Shown: in pieces, positions 9,021 to 18,297 of the stretch
Position numbering within the stretch: position 1 is the stretch's first letter
Layout of the letters: each line of letters starts with the position of its first letter
Notes under the pieces: model-generated
The model's database searches: none
Told to the model about the DNA's origin: nothing
Seen by the model: the letters and a program-made list of their open reading frames with translations, nothing else
Position numbers and translations under genes: made by a program
Assembly: GCA_949295505.1 (NCBI GenBank)
Contig: CASFLH010000067.1
Location: 1 to 46,567, forward strand
Direction: 5' to 3'
DNA: 46,567 nt
From: an uncultured Spirochaetales bacterium
Lineage (GTDB): Bacteria; Spirochaetota; Spirochaetia; Sphaerochaetales; Sphaerochaetaceae

Positions 9021-9098
9021 CTGGATGTTAGCAGGAATCGTCACTGAGAGCGTATATACCTACAGGGAGCCATCGAGGCTTTCCTGAAGGAGTGAATA

Positions 9099-10034
9099 GT
9101 GGGAATAGTTCAGAAAGAGGAGATGAGGAGGGTAATTTCTTCTCTTACGCTGATGGATGACGTCTTCTTTTCCAGATGTTTCTCTGAAAACATTAAGTGC
9201 ACTGCTCTCTTGCTACGCATCATACTCGGCCGCGAAGATCTTGAAGTTGTGGAGACGAGAACGCAGGAATGGATGCAGAGTATAGCGAATCATTCCGTGA
9301 GGCTTGACATATACGCAAGAGACAAGAAAGGCAATATTTACGATATTGAAATTCAGAATGTGCAGGCTGGAAACAGTTTCAGGCGAGCCCGCTATTATAG
9401 CGCCATGATGGACACAAGGAGTCTTGGAAAAGGAGAGGACTATGAGAAATTGCCGGAATCTTTTGTAATCTTCATTACACAGGGAGATGCTATCGGGGAT
9501 GGAGAAGCATTGTACACTATTGAGCGTATGGTCAGAGAAACTGGCCATAGTTTCAGTGATGGAACACATATTGTTTTCGTGAGTGCCTCTCTTGCGGAAA
9601 AGGATACTGCACTTGGCTGCTTGATGCATGACATGATGTGCGCGGATCCGAAAAGAATGCATTTTACTGAGTTGCGGGATGTTGTAAGCTATTACAAAGA
9701 GGATTTGGAAGGAGAAGCGAAGATGTCTAGTGAATTTGAACTGCTGATTCAGAAATATCTGAGGAAAGGTGAGGAAGAAGGTCATAAGAAAGGCTTGGAA
9801 CAAGGTATGAAGGAGGGTATCAGGGAAGGCCTCAAAGAGGGCAAGAGAGAAGGGATGAGAGAAGGAATGAGAGAAGGAATGAGAGAGGGGATCAAAAAAG
9901 GGAGCTTCACTACTTCCATGCAGATTGCAAGGAATATGATTGCAGATGGTTCCATTCCTCTTAATAAGATTGCTGAGTTCTCCGGACTTCCACTTGGCGA
10001 GGTTGAGAGTATAAGAAGAAGCCTCAATGGCTGA
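9099..10034 (+). CDS. Rpn-family PD-(D/E)XK nuclease / putative transposase
   Basis: A 311-residue protein of the PDDEXK_2 / Rpn family (recombination-promoting nucleases, often annotated as putative transposase). The opening MDDVFFSRCFSEN region is characteristic. The likely active-site residues are D70 in SVRLDIYARD and the E84-x-Q86 pair in YDIEIQN. The C-terminal part (about residues 225-270) is a charged low-complexity stretch of KGxxxGxxEG units, including three near-identical GMRE repeats, a common feature of this family. A GTG start at 9099 is preferred because AAGGAG precedes it by six bases; an internal ATG at 9123 is a weaker alternative. No inverted repeats or target duplications flank it, so it is not a recognisable mobile element. 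Confidence 0.8.
   Translation: MGIVQKEEMRRVISSLTLMDDVFFSRCFSENIKCTALLLRIILGREDLEVVETRTQEWMQSIANHSVRLDIYARDKKGNIYDIEIQNVQAGNSFRRARYYSAMMDTRSLGKGEDYEKLPESFVIFITQGDAIGDGEALYTIERMVRETGHSFSDGTHIVFVSASLAEKDTALGCLMHDMMCADPKRMHFTELRDVVSYYKEDLEGEAKMSSEFELLIQKYLRKGEEEGHKKGLEQGMKEGIREGLKEGKREGMREGMREGMREGIKKGSFTTSMQIARNMIADGSIPLNKIAEFSGLPLGEVESIRRSLNG
9852..9887 (+). repeat. Three tandem 12-bp repeats inside the Rpn gene
   Basis: Units at 9852-9863, 9864-9875 and 9876-9887 read GG(A/G)ATGAGAGA(A/G) and encode GMRE. Because each is a multiple of three, copy-number change would alter the length of the charged tail without breaking the frame. Confidence 0.85.
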
Positions 10035-10095
10035 ACCTTGCAGTTTTTTGATTTCCCGCTTCCATTAAGCGTGGGGTGAAATTAATATTGTAGAT

Positions 10096-11466
10096 GTGAA
10101 ACATTTATCCGCTGAAGAGAAATTTGCCCAGATGACAGAGACGCCGGTAAGGCGTCTTATTATGTCCCTTGCAGTGCCTACTGTGATAAGCAATCTCATT
10201 TCCACGCTGTATAATGCCGCGGATACGTTCTTTGTCGGCCAGATATCCACATCGGCTTCCGCTGCTGTCGGTGTCGCTTTGTCGCTGCAGGCGGTCATCC
10301 AGGCGATAGGCTTTTTCTTCGGTCAGGGTAGCGGAAACAATATGTCCAGGCAGCTTGGTGCGCATCATGAAGAGACTGCCGCAAATCTTGCTTCCACAGG
10401 TTTCTTCTCCGCGTTTATTCTCTCTGCTCTCGTCGCAGTTCCATGTCTTATCTTTCTTGAGCCTTTGTCGTTGTTCCTTGGTTCATCTGAGACGATTCTG
10501 CCATATGCGATGGATTACATGTTCTGGATTCTGCTGGCAGCTCCTTTCATGGCCTCTTCGCTGGTGCTGAATAATCAGCTGAGATTCGAGGGCAATTCAT
10601 TTTATTCGATGATTGGTCTTACGACAGGAGGCGTCCTGAATCTCTTCCTCGATCCTCTTCTGATCTTTGTCTTTGATATGGGCATTGCAGGTGCTGCGAT
10701 AGCAACTGCGATCAGTCAGGTCGTGAGTTTCACGATCCTGCTTGTTCTCTCAGAGAAGATCGGCACTGTGAAGCTCAGTATCAGGGCTTTCAGGTTCTCT
10801 AGTAAGATGTTCGGTATGATAACCAATGGCGGTCTTCCATCGCTCTGCCGTCAGAGTGTCACAAGTGTTGCAATGATCTGTCTTAACAACGCTGCGCTTC
10901 CTTTCGGCGATGCTGCCATTGCAGCTATGGCTATCGTCAACAAGATCGGCAATTTCACTAATTCGATATTGCTTGGAGTGGGGCAGGGCTTCCAGCCTGT
11001 CTGCGGCTATAATGCCGGAGCCGGCCGTTATGAAAGGGTAAAGGAAGGCTTCTGGTTCTGCGTGAAGTCAATGGCTGTATTGCTGCTTGTTCTGGCTGTG
11101 CTCGAATTCATCTGGGCCGCTCCTATTGTCGGCTTCTTCCGCAAAGGGGACCCTGATGTTATCGCAATCGGAGCTATCGCCCTGCGCCTCAGGTGCTTTA
11201 CGCTTGTGTTCTCCGCGTGGATAGTCATCAGCAACATGCTGCTTCAGACCACTGGCCGCATGTGGCGCGCTTCCATACTCGGTTTTGCAAGACAGGGTAT
11301 CGTGCTTATACCGGTTGTATGGATACTTCCGCCTCTTATCGGGATCTGGGGCATACAGATTGCTCAGCCCCTTGCTGATCTCATTACGCTTCTGATGTCA
11401 GTCCCGATGACGATGAGTGTTATCAGGACAATGAACGAGAAGGTGGCGGAGGAAACGAGAAACTGA
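10096..11466 (+). CDS. MATE-family multidrug/metabolite exporter
   Basis: A 456-residue integral membrane protein of the MATE family, which exports drugs or metabolites in exchange for Na+ or H+. The N-terminal AVPTVISNLISTLYNAADT followed by FFVGQI is the typical MATE start, and about 12 hydrophobic segments follow. The two halves show the expected internal similarity. The start is uncertain: the GTG at 10096 gives a normal-length N-terminus but has no clear ribosome binding site, and an ATG at 10132 is an alternative. It ends exactly where the convergent Hpt gene ends, with no bases between the two stop codons. Substrate is not inferable. Confidence 0.85.
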   Translation: MKHLSAEEKFAQMTETPVRRLIMSLAVPTVISNLISTLYNAADTFFVGQISTSASAAVGVALSLQAVIQAIGFFFGQGSGNNMSRQLGAHHEETAANLASTGFFSAFILSALVAVPCLIFLEPLSLFLGSSETILPYAMDYMFWILLAAPFMASSLVLNNQLRFEGNSFYSMIGLTTGGVLNLFLDPLLIFVFDMGIAGAAIATAISQVVSFTILLVLSEKIGTVKLSIRAFRFSSKMFGMITNGGLPSLCRQSVTSVAMICLNNAALPFGDAAIAAMAIVNKIGNFTNSILLGVGQGFQPVCGYNAGAGRYERVKEGFWFCVKSMAVLLLVLAVLEFIWAAPIVGFFRKGDPDVIAIGAIALRLRCFTLVFSAWIVISNMLLQTTGRMWRASILGFARQGIVLIPVVWILPPLIGIWGIQIAQPLADLITLLMSVPMTMSVIRTMNEKVAEETRN

Positions 11467-11808
11467 TCAGAGGTTCTCTTCCTCTATTGCTTTGGCAATC
11501 TCACGCTGCAGTCTTATCAGATGCTCGGAATCTGCCGGGACTTTCTCGGCATTGACCTCCTCCAGCCTTGCGGCAGAGGTCCTCAGCTCACCAAGCCCGA
11601 GCTTCTCCGCGCTCTTCCTGATAGCGTGAGCTTCCTTGCGGATACCTTCCATATCCATGCTCCTCACGCATTCTTCCAGCATAGCTGTTGCAGTTTTTGA
11701 AGGGAAAGCCCTGAGCGCATCCTTCAGTGCCGCTACATCGCCGCAGAAATCTTCTATAACGCTGTCATAATCCATGCCGATCCTTTCGGCGAGACTTTTG
11801 ATGCTCAT
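11467..11808 (-). CDS. Stand-alone Hpt (histidine phosphotransfer) domain protein
   Basis: A 113-residue protein consisting of one Hpt-like helical bundle. The phosphorylatable histidine would be H61 in EAHAIRKSAEKLGLGEL, followed by the conserved small-residue and leucine pattern and the closing AARLEEV helix. Such proteins relay phosphoryl groups between response regulators and histidine kinases. The usual HxxKG motif is altered to HAIRK, so activity is not certain. No kinase or regulator gene is adjacent; partners must be elsewhere in the genome. Confidence 0.65.
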   Translation of the reverse strand: MSIKSLAERIGMDYDSVIEDFCGDVAALKDALRAFPSKTATAMLEECVRSMDMEGIRKEAHAIRKSAEKLGLGELRTSAARLEEVNAEKVPADSEHLIRLQREIAKAIEEENL

Positions 11809-11820
11809 AGCTGAAATATC

Positions 11821-11861
11821 GAAAAAGAAACGCCTCTCGTCAATGAAGCAAGAGGCGTTTT
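11821..11861 (-). terminator. Rho-independent terminator of the gdhA-DUF1846-NSS operon
   Basis: AACGCCTCT (11829-11837) and AGAGGCGTT (11851-11859) form a 9-bp stem. On the minus strand it is followed by TTCTTTTTC, so it terminates transcription from the NSS transporter gene just upstream of the Hpt gene. Confidence 0.85.
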
Positions 11862-11879
11862 GAAGCGAAAATCCGGAAA

Positions 11880-13253
11880 TCAGGCGAAAACCCCGATGAT
11901 TCCATTAACGCAGATGACTGCGATGATGAGCGGTAGTATCCATGCGCAGTAGAATCTCAGCGCTGCGGGAACCTTGAGTCCTGCACCCTGATTGGCCTCT
12001 GCCGTGAACTTGTCCCAGCCCCAGCCATAGCGATGCGTGCAGAACAGTACGAAGGCGAGGCTGCCAAGAGGCAGGATGATGTTTGATACGAGGAAGTCCT
12101 CACCATCCAGTATCGTTGATCCCGCTCCGAGCGGCTGGATACCTGACAGGACATTGTATCCAAGCACCGCAGGTAGCGCGAGGACGAAAATCAGCACGAA
12201 GTTGATCACTGCGGCTTTCTTCCTTGACCAGCTGTGCATATCCATCCAGTAGGCGCAGATGTTCTCGAATACCGCGATAAGCGTTGAAAGAGCTGCAAAG
12301 ATCATTGCAAGGAAGAATACAGCACCCCAGATCCCGCCCATCATCATCTGCGTGAATACATTCGGCAGCGAGATGAAAAGAAGGGAAGGACCTGATCCTG
12401 CTTCGACTCCGAAAGCGGAGCAGGCTGGGAAGATGATGAAGCCTGAGAGAAGGGCGACTGTCGTGTCCAGACAGATGATTCTCACCGATTCACCACCCAG
12501 CGTTCTCTTATTGTCAAAGTATGACCCGAAAATGGCCATTGCTCCGATGCCGAGGGAGAGTGTGAAGAAAGCCTGCCCCATAGCTGCGAATACTGATTCT
12601 GAGAAACCATATTCATGGATGAGGTTGCCGAAATCAGGGCGCATATAGAACCTGATTCCCTCTCCCGCCCCTGGAAGCAGGCATGAGTGAATGGCGAGAA
12701 CAAACATGAGTATGAAAAGAATCACCATCATGACCTTTGTTATCTTCTCGACGCCGTTCTTGAGCCCGATTATTACAATTCCTGCTGTGAGTAACAGCGC
12801 AAAGCCTGTAAGGACTATCTGCAGCCCGGGGTTGAGCGTCAGCGTAGAGAAATATGATCCGACATCAGCTGTCGTGAAAGAAGCGTTGAGACTTCCTGAC
12901 AGGAATGACCAGAAGTAGTACAGAAGCCATCCTGTGATGACTGAATAGTACATCAGAAGCAGGTAGTTCCCGGCTATGGAAGCATATCCTACCGCATGCC
13001 ATTTCGATCCTTTGTTCTCCAGTCTCTTCAGTGCACCGACGATGTTCATCCTGCCGGCCCTTCCGATAGCGAATTCCATGATCATTACAGGCACGCCCAT
13101 GAATACAAGGAAGATGAGGTAGAGCAGTACGAAAGCTGCCCCGCCGTAACGGCCTGTTATGTATGGGAAGCGCCAGACATTGCCGAGTCCTATAGCGCAG
13201 CCTGCGGAAAGCAGGATGAAGCCTAATCTTGATGAGAGTCGTTCTCTTTCCAT
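11880..13253 (-). CDS. Neurotransmitter:sodium symporter (NSS/SNF) family transporter
   Basis: A 457-residue membrane protein of the Na+-dependent NSS family, which imports amino acids or amines with sodium. The first segment carries the diagnostic GFILLSAGCAIGLGNVWRFP, with the unwound TM1 that binds Na+ and substrate, and GGAAFVLLYLIF follows. Its length and hydrophobic segments fit the 11-helix form usual in bacteria. An AAAGGA site lies inside the end of the preceding gene, and only three bases separate the two, so it is expressed from the gdhA operon. An amino acid linked to glutamate metabolism is a reasonable but unproven substrate. Confidence 0.9.
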   Translation of the reverse strand: MERERLSSRLGFILLSAGCAIGLGNVWRFPYITGRYGGAAFVLLYLIFLVFMGVPVMIMEFAIGRAGRMNIVGALKRLENKGSKWHAVGYASIAGNYLLLMYYSVITGWLLYYFWSFLSGSLNASFTTADVGSYFSTLTLNPGLQIVLTGFALLLTAGIVIIGLKNGVEKITKVMMVILFILMFVLAIHSCLLPGAGEGIRFYMRPDFGNLIHEYGFSESVFAAMGQAFFTLSLGIGAMAIFGSYFDNKRTLGGESVRIICLDTTVALLSGFIIFPACSAFGVEAGSGPSLLFISLPNVFTQMMMGGIWGAVFFLAMIFAALSTLIAVFENICAYWMDMHSWSRKKAAVINFVLIFVLALPAVLGYNVLSGIQPLGAGSTILDGEDFLVSNIILPLGSLAFVLFCTHRYGWGWDKFTAEANQGAGLKVPAALRFYCAWILPLIIAVICVNGIIGVFA

Positions 13254-13256
13254 TTC

Positions 13257-14774
13257 TCAATCCTTTTTGCCAGTATTTCTTTCCGGATACTTAGGTTCGC
13301 TTGTGTAAATGAGCCCAAGCTTCCTGAGTCCGGATATATCTCCGTTCGATGGAACATGTGTCAGATGCACTTCTGCATTCTTCAGCAGAGGGAGTGCCTG
13401 CAGCGCCTTCTTTGCGTCCTCGTCCTCGGAGGCGCTCATTGCAAGCGCGATGAGAATCTCATCGAGATTCATGCTGACACCTTTTCCGCTGAGGATATCA
13501 CGCTTCATGGCCGTGATGCTTTTAATGACCGATGAGGATATGAGATCCTTCTCCTTTGGAATGCCTGTCATTGCCTTAAGGGCATTCAGAAGAAGCGCTG
13601 AGCATGCATGGAGCGTTATGGAGTTGTGAGCAGTGATGATCCTGCCGTCCGGAAGTTCAATTGCGGCGGCACAGACTGTACCATTCTTGCCCTTTCCTTC
13701 CGAAATCGCCTTCTCAAGAGCAATCCTCGCCGGTTCCACGACTGCCATGTCCTCAGGCTTTAGCCCGGCTTTGTCCATAATAGCGGAAATACGGTTGACC
13801 GTGTCTTTGTCAGCTCTGCCGGAAACATAATCCGTCCTTATCTGGAAATAACGGCGTATGATCTCCTGCCGCCCTGCTTCCCTGCATGCCTCATCATCGG
13901 TGATGCCGAATCCGACGCGGTTTACACCCATGTCCGTGGGGGACTTGTATACACAATCCCCGGTAATCCTTGTAAGGATTCTTGCAAGAAGAGGGAAGGC
14001 CTCCAGATCCCTTGAATAGTTCACGGCAATCTTGTTGTATGCTGCCAAGTGGAAGTGATCGATGAGGTTCACATCCCCGATATCTGCAGTAGCGGCCTCA
14101 TATGCGATGTTCACTGGATGGTCGAGCGGCAGATTCCATACGGGGAATGTCTCCAGCTTGGAATATGCCGGCTTCATTCCCATCTTCGCCTCATGATACA
14201 TCTGGGAAAGACATGTTGCGAGCTTTCCGGATCCGGGGCCTGGAGCTGTAACGACAACAACCGGGGCTGAGACCGGTATGTACTCATTCCTGCCATATCC
14301 CTGATCTGAGACAACGACGTCTATGTCCGATGGGTATCCCGGGGTTGCAGGATGGGTGTATACATGTATTCCCATTCTCTCGAGCTTGTTCTTGAAGACC
14401 GTGGCTGCAACCTGGTTCTCGAAGCGTGTGATGACGACTTTGTCGCACTTGAGCCCGTATGAAGCGAAGTCATCAATCATCTTCAGGACATCAGCATCAT
14501 AGCTGATTCCGAAATCAGAGCGGATCTTTCTTCTCTCGATATCACCGGCATAGATGCATATGATAATATCAAGCCTGTCTCCCAGCGCCTGGAAGACTTT
14601 CATCTTGTTGTTCTCGTCGAAGCCTGGAAGCACGCGGGCAGCATGCTTGTCATGCAGCAGCTTTCCTCCGCATTCAATATAAAGGTGTCCGGAAGAAGAC
14701 TCCCGGACCCTTTCAAGAATGAACTTTGTCTGCTCTTCGACGTACTTGACGCTATCGAAGCCTGTTCTATGCAT
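13257..14774 (-). CDS. DUF1846 (UPF0371) family protein
   Basis: A 505-residue protein matching the DUF1846/UPF0371 family, found widely in anaerobes and Firmicutes; its biochemical role is not established to my knowledge. The opening segment (TGFDSVKYVEEQTKFI) and the GGKLLHDKHAARVLPGF stretch are characteristic. Residues 177-184 read APGPGSGK, which looks like a phosphate-binding loop. Its start codon shares one base with the gdhA stop (TGATG), and the NSS transporter follows after three bases, so it is translationally coupled on both sides. That placement suggests a part in amino-acid or nitrogen metabolism, but this is only context. Confidence 0.85.
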   Translation of the reverse strand: MHRTGFDSVKYVEEQTKFILERVRESSSGHLYIECGGKLLHDKHAARVLPGFDENNKMKVFQALGDRLDIIICIYAGDIERRKIRSDFGISYDADVLKMIDDFASYGLKCDKVVITRFENQVAATVFKNKLERMGIHVYTHPATPGYPSDIDVVVSDQGYGRNEYIPVSAPVVVVTAPGPGSGKLATCLSQMYHEAKMGMKPAYSKLETFPVWNLPLDHPVNIAYEAATADIGDVNLIDHFHLAAYNKIAVNYSRDLEAFPLLARILTRITGDCVYKSPTDMGVNRVGFGITDDEACREAGRQEIIRRYFQIRTDYVSGRADKDTVNRISAIMDKAGLKPEDMAVVEPARIALEKAISEGKGKNGTVCAAAIELPDGRIITAHNSITLHACSALLLNALKAMTGIPKEKDLISSSVIKSITAMKRDILSGKGVSMNLDEILIALAMSASEDEDAKKALQALPLLKNAEVHLTHVPSNGDISGLRKLGLIYTSEPKYPERNTGKKD

Positions 14775-16132
14775 CAGACATATCCCTCTGCGAGCATCGC
14801 GCGGCTGACTTTCATGAAGCCTGCGATATTTGCTCCATCGACGTAGTTATTCTTCTCAGAATACTTCTCAGCTGCCTCGCTGATGTTCCTGTAGATATTC
14901 TGCATGATGTTCCTGAGTTCCGAGTCAACTCTTTCCCTTGTCCACTGCATGCGGGAAGAATTCTGGGCCATCTCAAGTCCTGAGACCGCAACACCGCCTG
15001 CATTTGCAGCCTTGGCAGGTGCGAGAAGCACTCCGCTGCCCATGAGAATCTTCTCGGCTTCCACCGAACATGGCATGTTCGCGCCTTCGCCGACAAGCTT
15101 GATTCCATTCTTCACAAGGTTGGAGGCATCTGCTTCAAGAATCTCGTTCTGTGTAGCGCATGGGAATGCGTAATCAGCCTTGATATCCCATACAGGGTTC
15201 GGGTCTGCAGGATTGCGTTCGATATACTCAACCCCCTTGAATGCTTCCGCATACTCGCGGATGCGGCCGCGTCTGACATTCTTAAGATTCTTGATCCAGG
15301 CAAGCTTCTCGGGAGTGATTCCGCTCTCATCGTAAATCATGCCGGATGAATCAGAGAGTGTTACGACCTTCGCACCGAGTTCCGTGAGCTTCTCGACCGT
15401 GAACTGTGCAACGTTGCCGGATCCAGAAACAAGGCAGGTCTTTCCATCGAATTTCATGCCATTGCCGCCAAGGATTGCCTCTGAAAGGTATACCAGTCCA
15501 TAACCAGTTGCTTCCGGTCTGATATTCGAGCCGCCAAAATCCATGCCCTTGCCTGTGAGTACGCCCGTGAACTGGTTCGTAATTCTCTTGTATTGGCCAA
15601 AAAGGTATCCGATTTCACGTCCGCCGACTCCAATATCTCCTGCAGGCACATCCGTATCTGCTCCAATATGCCTGTACAGCTCAGTCATGAATGACTGGCA
15701 GAAACGCATGACCTCTGCTTCTGATTTCCCCTTCGGATTGAAGTCAGAACCACCTTTGCCGCCACCCATCGGAAGACCGGTGAGGCTGTTCTTGAAGACC
15801 TGCTCGAATGCGAGGAACTTCATGATTGACAGGTTGACGGATGGATGGAATCTAAGTCCTCCCTTATACGGTCCGATCGCAGATGACATCTCGACTCTGA
15901 AGCCTCTGTTGACCTGAACTCTTCCTTCATCATCAATCCATGGAACGCGGAACATTATGACTCTCTCCGGCTCCGTCATTCTCTCAAGGATCTTATGGTA
16001 TGTCACTTCCGGGAGATCCTCGATGATTTTGTCGATTGATACAAGGAATGTGTAGACTGCCTGCTGGAATTCCTTCTGGTCAGGATCGGTCTTAAGTACG
16101 TGCTCATAGACACGCTGCGTTTCGTCATGCAT
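14774..16132 (-). CDS. gdhA: NADP-type glutamate dehydrogenase
   Basis: A 452-residue glutamate dehydrogenase of the hexameric type, interconverting glutamate and 2-oxoglutarate plus ammonia with NAD(P)H. The glutamate site GPYKGGLRFHPSVN and the catalytic-lysine motif PMGGGKGGSDFNPKG are intact, and the Rossmann motif is VSGSGNVAQF. Length and sequence fit the NADP-dependent assimilatory group. The ATG at 16132 is preceded on the minus strand by GGATAGGAG; a frame extension to 16246 has no supporting site and adds a basic, non-family tail. It is the first gene of the gdhA-DUF1846-NSS operon and is divergent from pfkA. Confidence 0.93.
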   Translation of the reverse strand: MHDETQRVYEHVLKTDPDQKEFQQAVYTFLVSIDKIIEDLPEVTYHKILERMTEPERVIMFRVPWIDDEGRVQVNRGFRVEMSSAIGPYKGGLRFHPSVNLSIMKFLAFEQVFKNSLTGLPMGGGKGGSDFNPKGKSEAEVMRFCQSFMTELYRHIGADTDVPAGDIGVGGREIGYLFGQYKRITNQFTGVLTGKGMDFGGSNIRPEATGYGLVYLSEAILGGNGMKFDGKTCLVSGSGNVAQFTVEKLTELGAKVVTLSDSSGMIYDESGITPEKLAWIKNLKNVRRGRIREYAEAFKGVEYIERNPADPNPVWDIKADYAFPCATQNEILEADASNLVKNGIKLVGEGANMPCSVEAEKILMGSGVLLAPAKAANAGGVAVSGLEMAQNSSRMQWTRERVDSELRNIMQNIYRNISEAAEKYSEKNNYVDGANIAGFMKVSRAMLAEGYV

Positions 16133-16217
16133 GGTATTTTCTCCTATCCGATGATGATAAAGACATTGCAGAAGAAGGAAAAGTAGAGAGGGGCGGCAGA
16201 TGCCTAAGTTTTTTCGC

Positions 16218-16245
16218 TTAACATGAACATGCTTTTTTCTTAACA
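16218..16245. repeat. Direct repeat TTAACA in the gdhA/pfkA divergent region
   Basis: TTAACA occurs at 16218-16223 and 16240-16245, 22 bases apart (about two helical turns), within the A+T-rich part of the 192-base region between gdhA and pfkA. It could be an operator pair for gdhA; no known consensus is matched. Confidence 0.35.
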
Positions 16246-16324
16246 CAAATGTGCCATTATCATCTTTATTCCGTTGCCTGCATATCAGGATAGTATGGTA
16301 GACTCAGATAAACGGAGGTTAGTT

Positions 16325-17395
16325 ATGAAAATAGGTATACTTACCAGTGGCGGGGATTGCCCGGGTCTCAATGCTGTCATCAGAGGTTTTGCAAAATATG
16401 TCTTCAATAATATCAAAGATGCGGAGCTCATAGGCATTTCTGAGGGTTATCTAGGCCTGATAGAGAAAGATGCGAGGAAGATGAAGCCATCTGACTTCTC
16501 CGGTATCCTCAATGTAGGAGGAACGATTCTCGGTACCAAGAGGACACCTTTCAAGCAGATGACGGAGGAAGATAGGAACGGACAGAGCAGACTGGACATG
16601 ATGAAGAAGAACTATAAGGCGCTGGGGCTTGATGTTCTTGTGACACTGGGTGGTGCCGGAACGCACAAGACAGCAGCACTTCTCTCATCTGAAGGTCTGA
16701 ATGTCGTAGGTATCCCCAAGACTATCGACAATGATATCTGGGGAACGGATGTCACCTTCGGCTTCCATTCCGCTGTTGATATCGCCACAGAGTGCATTGA
16801 CCGCATCCATACTACCGCTGCAAGCCATGGACGCACGATGCTGATTGAGCTGATGGGAAACAAAGTCGGCTGGCTGACGCTCTATGCCGGTGTCGCCGGT
16901 GGTGCTGACATCATCCTGATTCCTGAGATTCCTTATGATCCTGATACTGTTGTCAGGATGGTCAAAAAGAGACTTGATTCAGGCAAGGCCTTCAATATCA
17001 TCGCCATTGCAGAAGGAGCAATGAGCAAGGAAGAGGCCAAGATGAAGAAGAATGAGCGCCTCGAGTTCAGGAATGGACGCGCAACAGGAACCGAAAAGCT
17101 TGCTCAGTATATTGAAGAGAAGGCTGAGGTCGAGACAAGGGTTGTCGTCCCTGGGCATCTCCAGAGAGGTGGTGCACCTTCCCCGTATGACAGATTCCTT
17201 TCCACGGAGATGGGATCTTTTGCCGGAGAGCTCGTTAAGCGCGGCTGCTATGGAGTGACTGTCGCGATGAGGGACAATCATGTGACTTACAATAATCTCC
17301 AGGATATCGCGGGTAAGGCGAAGTCTGTTCCGGAAAATGATCAGAGGATTGCAATGGCAAGGGCAATCGGCATCTATTTCGGAGATGAAGCGTGA
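16325..17395 (+). CDS. pfkA: 6-phosphofructokinase, atypical GGAGT type
   Basis: A 356-residue phosphofructokinase converting fructose 6-phosphate to fructose 1,6-bisphosphate. The nucleotide loop GGDCPGLNAVIRG is at residues 9-21, and the catalytic motif PKTIDND at 131-137 contains the base D135. The motif that reads GGDGS in E. coli PfkA is GGAGT (109-113): the metal-contacting Asp is Ala, while the following Gly, usual in ATP users, is kept. Lys132 occupies the place of a Gly in classic ATP enzymes, as in pyrophosphate users and some ATP users. The phosphoryl donor is therefore uncertain. CGGAGG precedes the ATG at 16325. It overlaps the next gene by four bases, joining it to polyphosphate genes. 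Confidence 0.88.
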   Translation: MKIGILTSGGDCPGLNAVIRGFAKYVFNNIKDAELIGISEGYLGLIEKDARKMKPSDFSGILNVGGTILGTKRTPFKQMTEEDRNGQSRLDMMKKNYKALGLDVLVTLGGAGTHKTAALLSSEGLNVVGIPKTIDNDIWGTDVTFGFHSAVDIATECIDRIHTTAASHGRTMLIELMGNKVGWLTLYAGVAGGADIILIPEIPYDPDTVVRMVKKRLDSGKAFNIIAIAEGAMSKEEAKMKKNERLEFRNGRATGTEKLAQYIEEKAEVETRVVVPGHLQRGGAPSPYDRFLSTEMGSFAGELVKRGCYGVTVAMRDNHVTYNNLQDIAGKAKSVPENDQRIAMARAIGIYFGDEA

Positions 17396-18297
17396 AGATA
17401 GCTGTTATTGATTTCTCCAGCACCTCGCTTTCCCTGATTGTGGAGGATATAAGCGGTGAGATGATGATTCCTGTTGTGGGGCTCAGAAGGTCCGTTTCCA
17501 TCCTCGGGTATCTCTCGAAGAAGGGCAGGATCTCTGAACGTGGTATTGAGAAGGTTGTTGATTCCATAAAATTCCTCATGGACGCCGCAGACAAAGTCGG
17601 CGCGGAATCCGTGCACATCATCTCCACAGCCTCCATGCGGCTCATCAGGAACTATGGGGAGGTCGTAGCAGCTGTTAAGGCAGGGACAGGTCTTTCGATA
17701 ACGAATCTCGATGGCCAGTCCGAAGCCTATGCGGATTATATTGCCAACAGGGAGTTCTCAGCATTGGGAAGCTCCCTGCTGCTTGATATCGGAGGATATT
17801 CTTCCTCAATGGTCGATATGGCGAGCGGGGACCAGAACAGCATGTTCGCTCTCGATATCGGTCCTGCGGCGCTTTTCCTGCGGTTTGATGGCATGTATCC
17901 GAAAAAGGGCGATGCGAAGAAGATGCGTGCCTTTATCCGCAAGGTGATGGAAAAGAATGCTGCATTCACAGGGCGTGCTTTCTCGCGCCTGATTCTCGTG
18001 GGAAGCAATGCAGAGGCCCTCTATGGAGTCTATTCGGATTATTATTCGCTACCGGACTCCTCTCTGCACATAATGGAGAGAAAGAAGCTCAAGAAGCTTA
18101 TAAAATATCTGATTTCGTCTGACGACAGGGCTCTGATTCTGATACGGAATGTACCTGAGAAAGTCCACACACTGATTCCTTCCGCAGTGCTTGCGGAAGA
18201 GATTGCCAGCATATTCTCGGCCAGTGAGCTGATTGTCTCAGACAAGGGAGTCAAAGATGGCTACCTCAGGTTGCTGATGGAGGAAATGAATGGCTAA
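17392..18297 (+). CDS. Ppx/GppA-family exopolyphosphatase/pppGpp phosphatase-like protein
   Basis: A 301-residue protein with the actin-like ASKHA fold of the Ppx/GppA family. The first phosphate loop is IAVIDFSSTSLSLIVED, and the second is LLLDIGGYSSSMVDM, where DIGGxS is the family signature. Members remove terminal phosphates from polyphosphate or pppGpp. It is short, like the core two-domain forms, with no C-terminal HD-like domain. The start is a GTG overlapping the pfkA stop (GTGA), and its end overlaps ppk by eight bases. Being co-transcribed with polyphosphate kinase makes polyphosphate the likelier substrate. Confidence 0.8.
   Translation: MKIAVIDFSSTSLSLIVEDISGEMMIPVVGLRRSVSILGYLSKKGRISERGIEKVVDSIKFLMDAADKVGAESVHIISTASMRLIRNYGEVVAAVKAGTGLSITNLDGQSEAYADYIANREFSALGSSLLLDIGGYSSSMVDMASGDQNSMFALDIGPAALFLRFDGMYPKKGDAKKMRAFIRKVMEKNAAFTGRAFSRLILVGSNAEALYGVYSDYYSLPDSSLHIMERKKLKKLIKYLISSDDRALILIRNVPEKVHTLIPSAVLAEEIASIFSASELIVSDKGVKDGYLRLLMEEMNG

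Noticed and set aside
9099-10034. Rpn gene as part of an insertion sequence
   Set aside because: No terminal inverted repeats, target duplication or second transposase gene can be seen around it.
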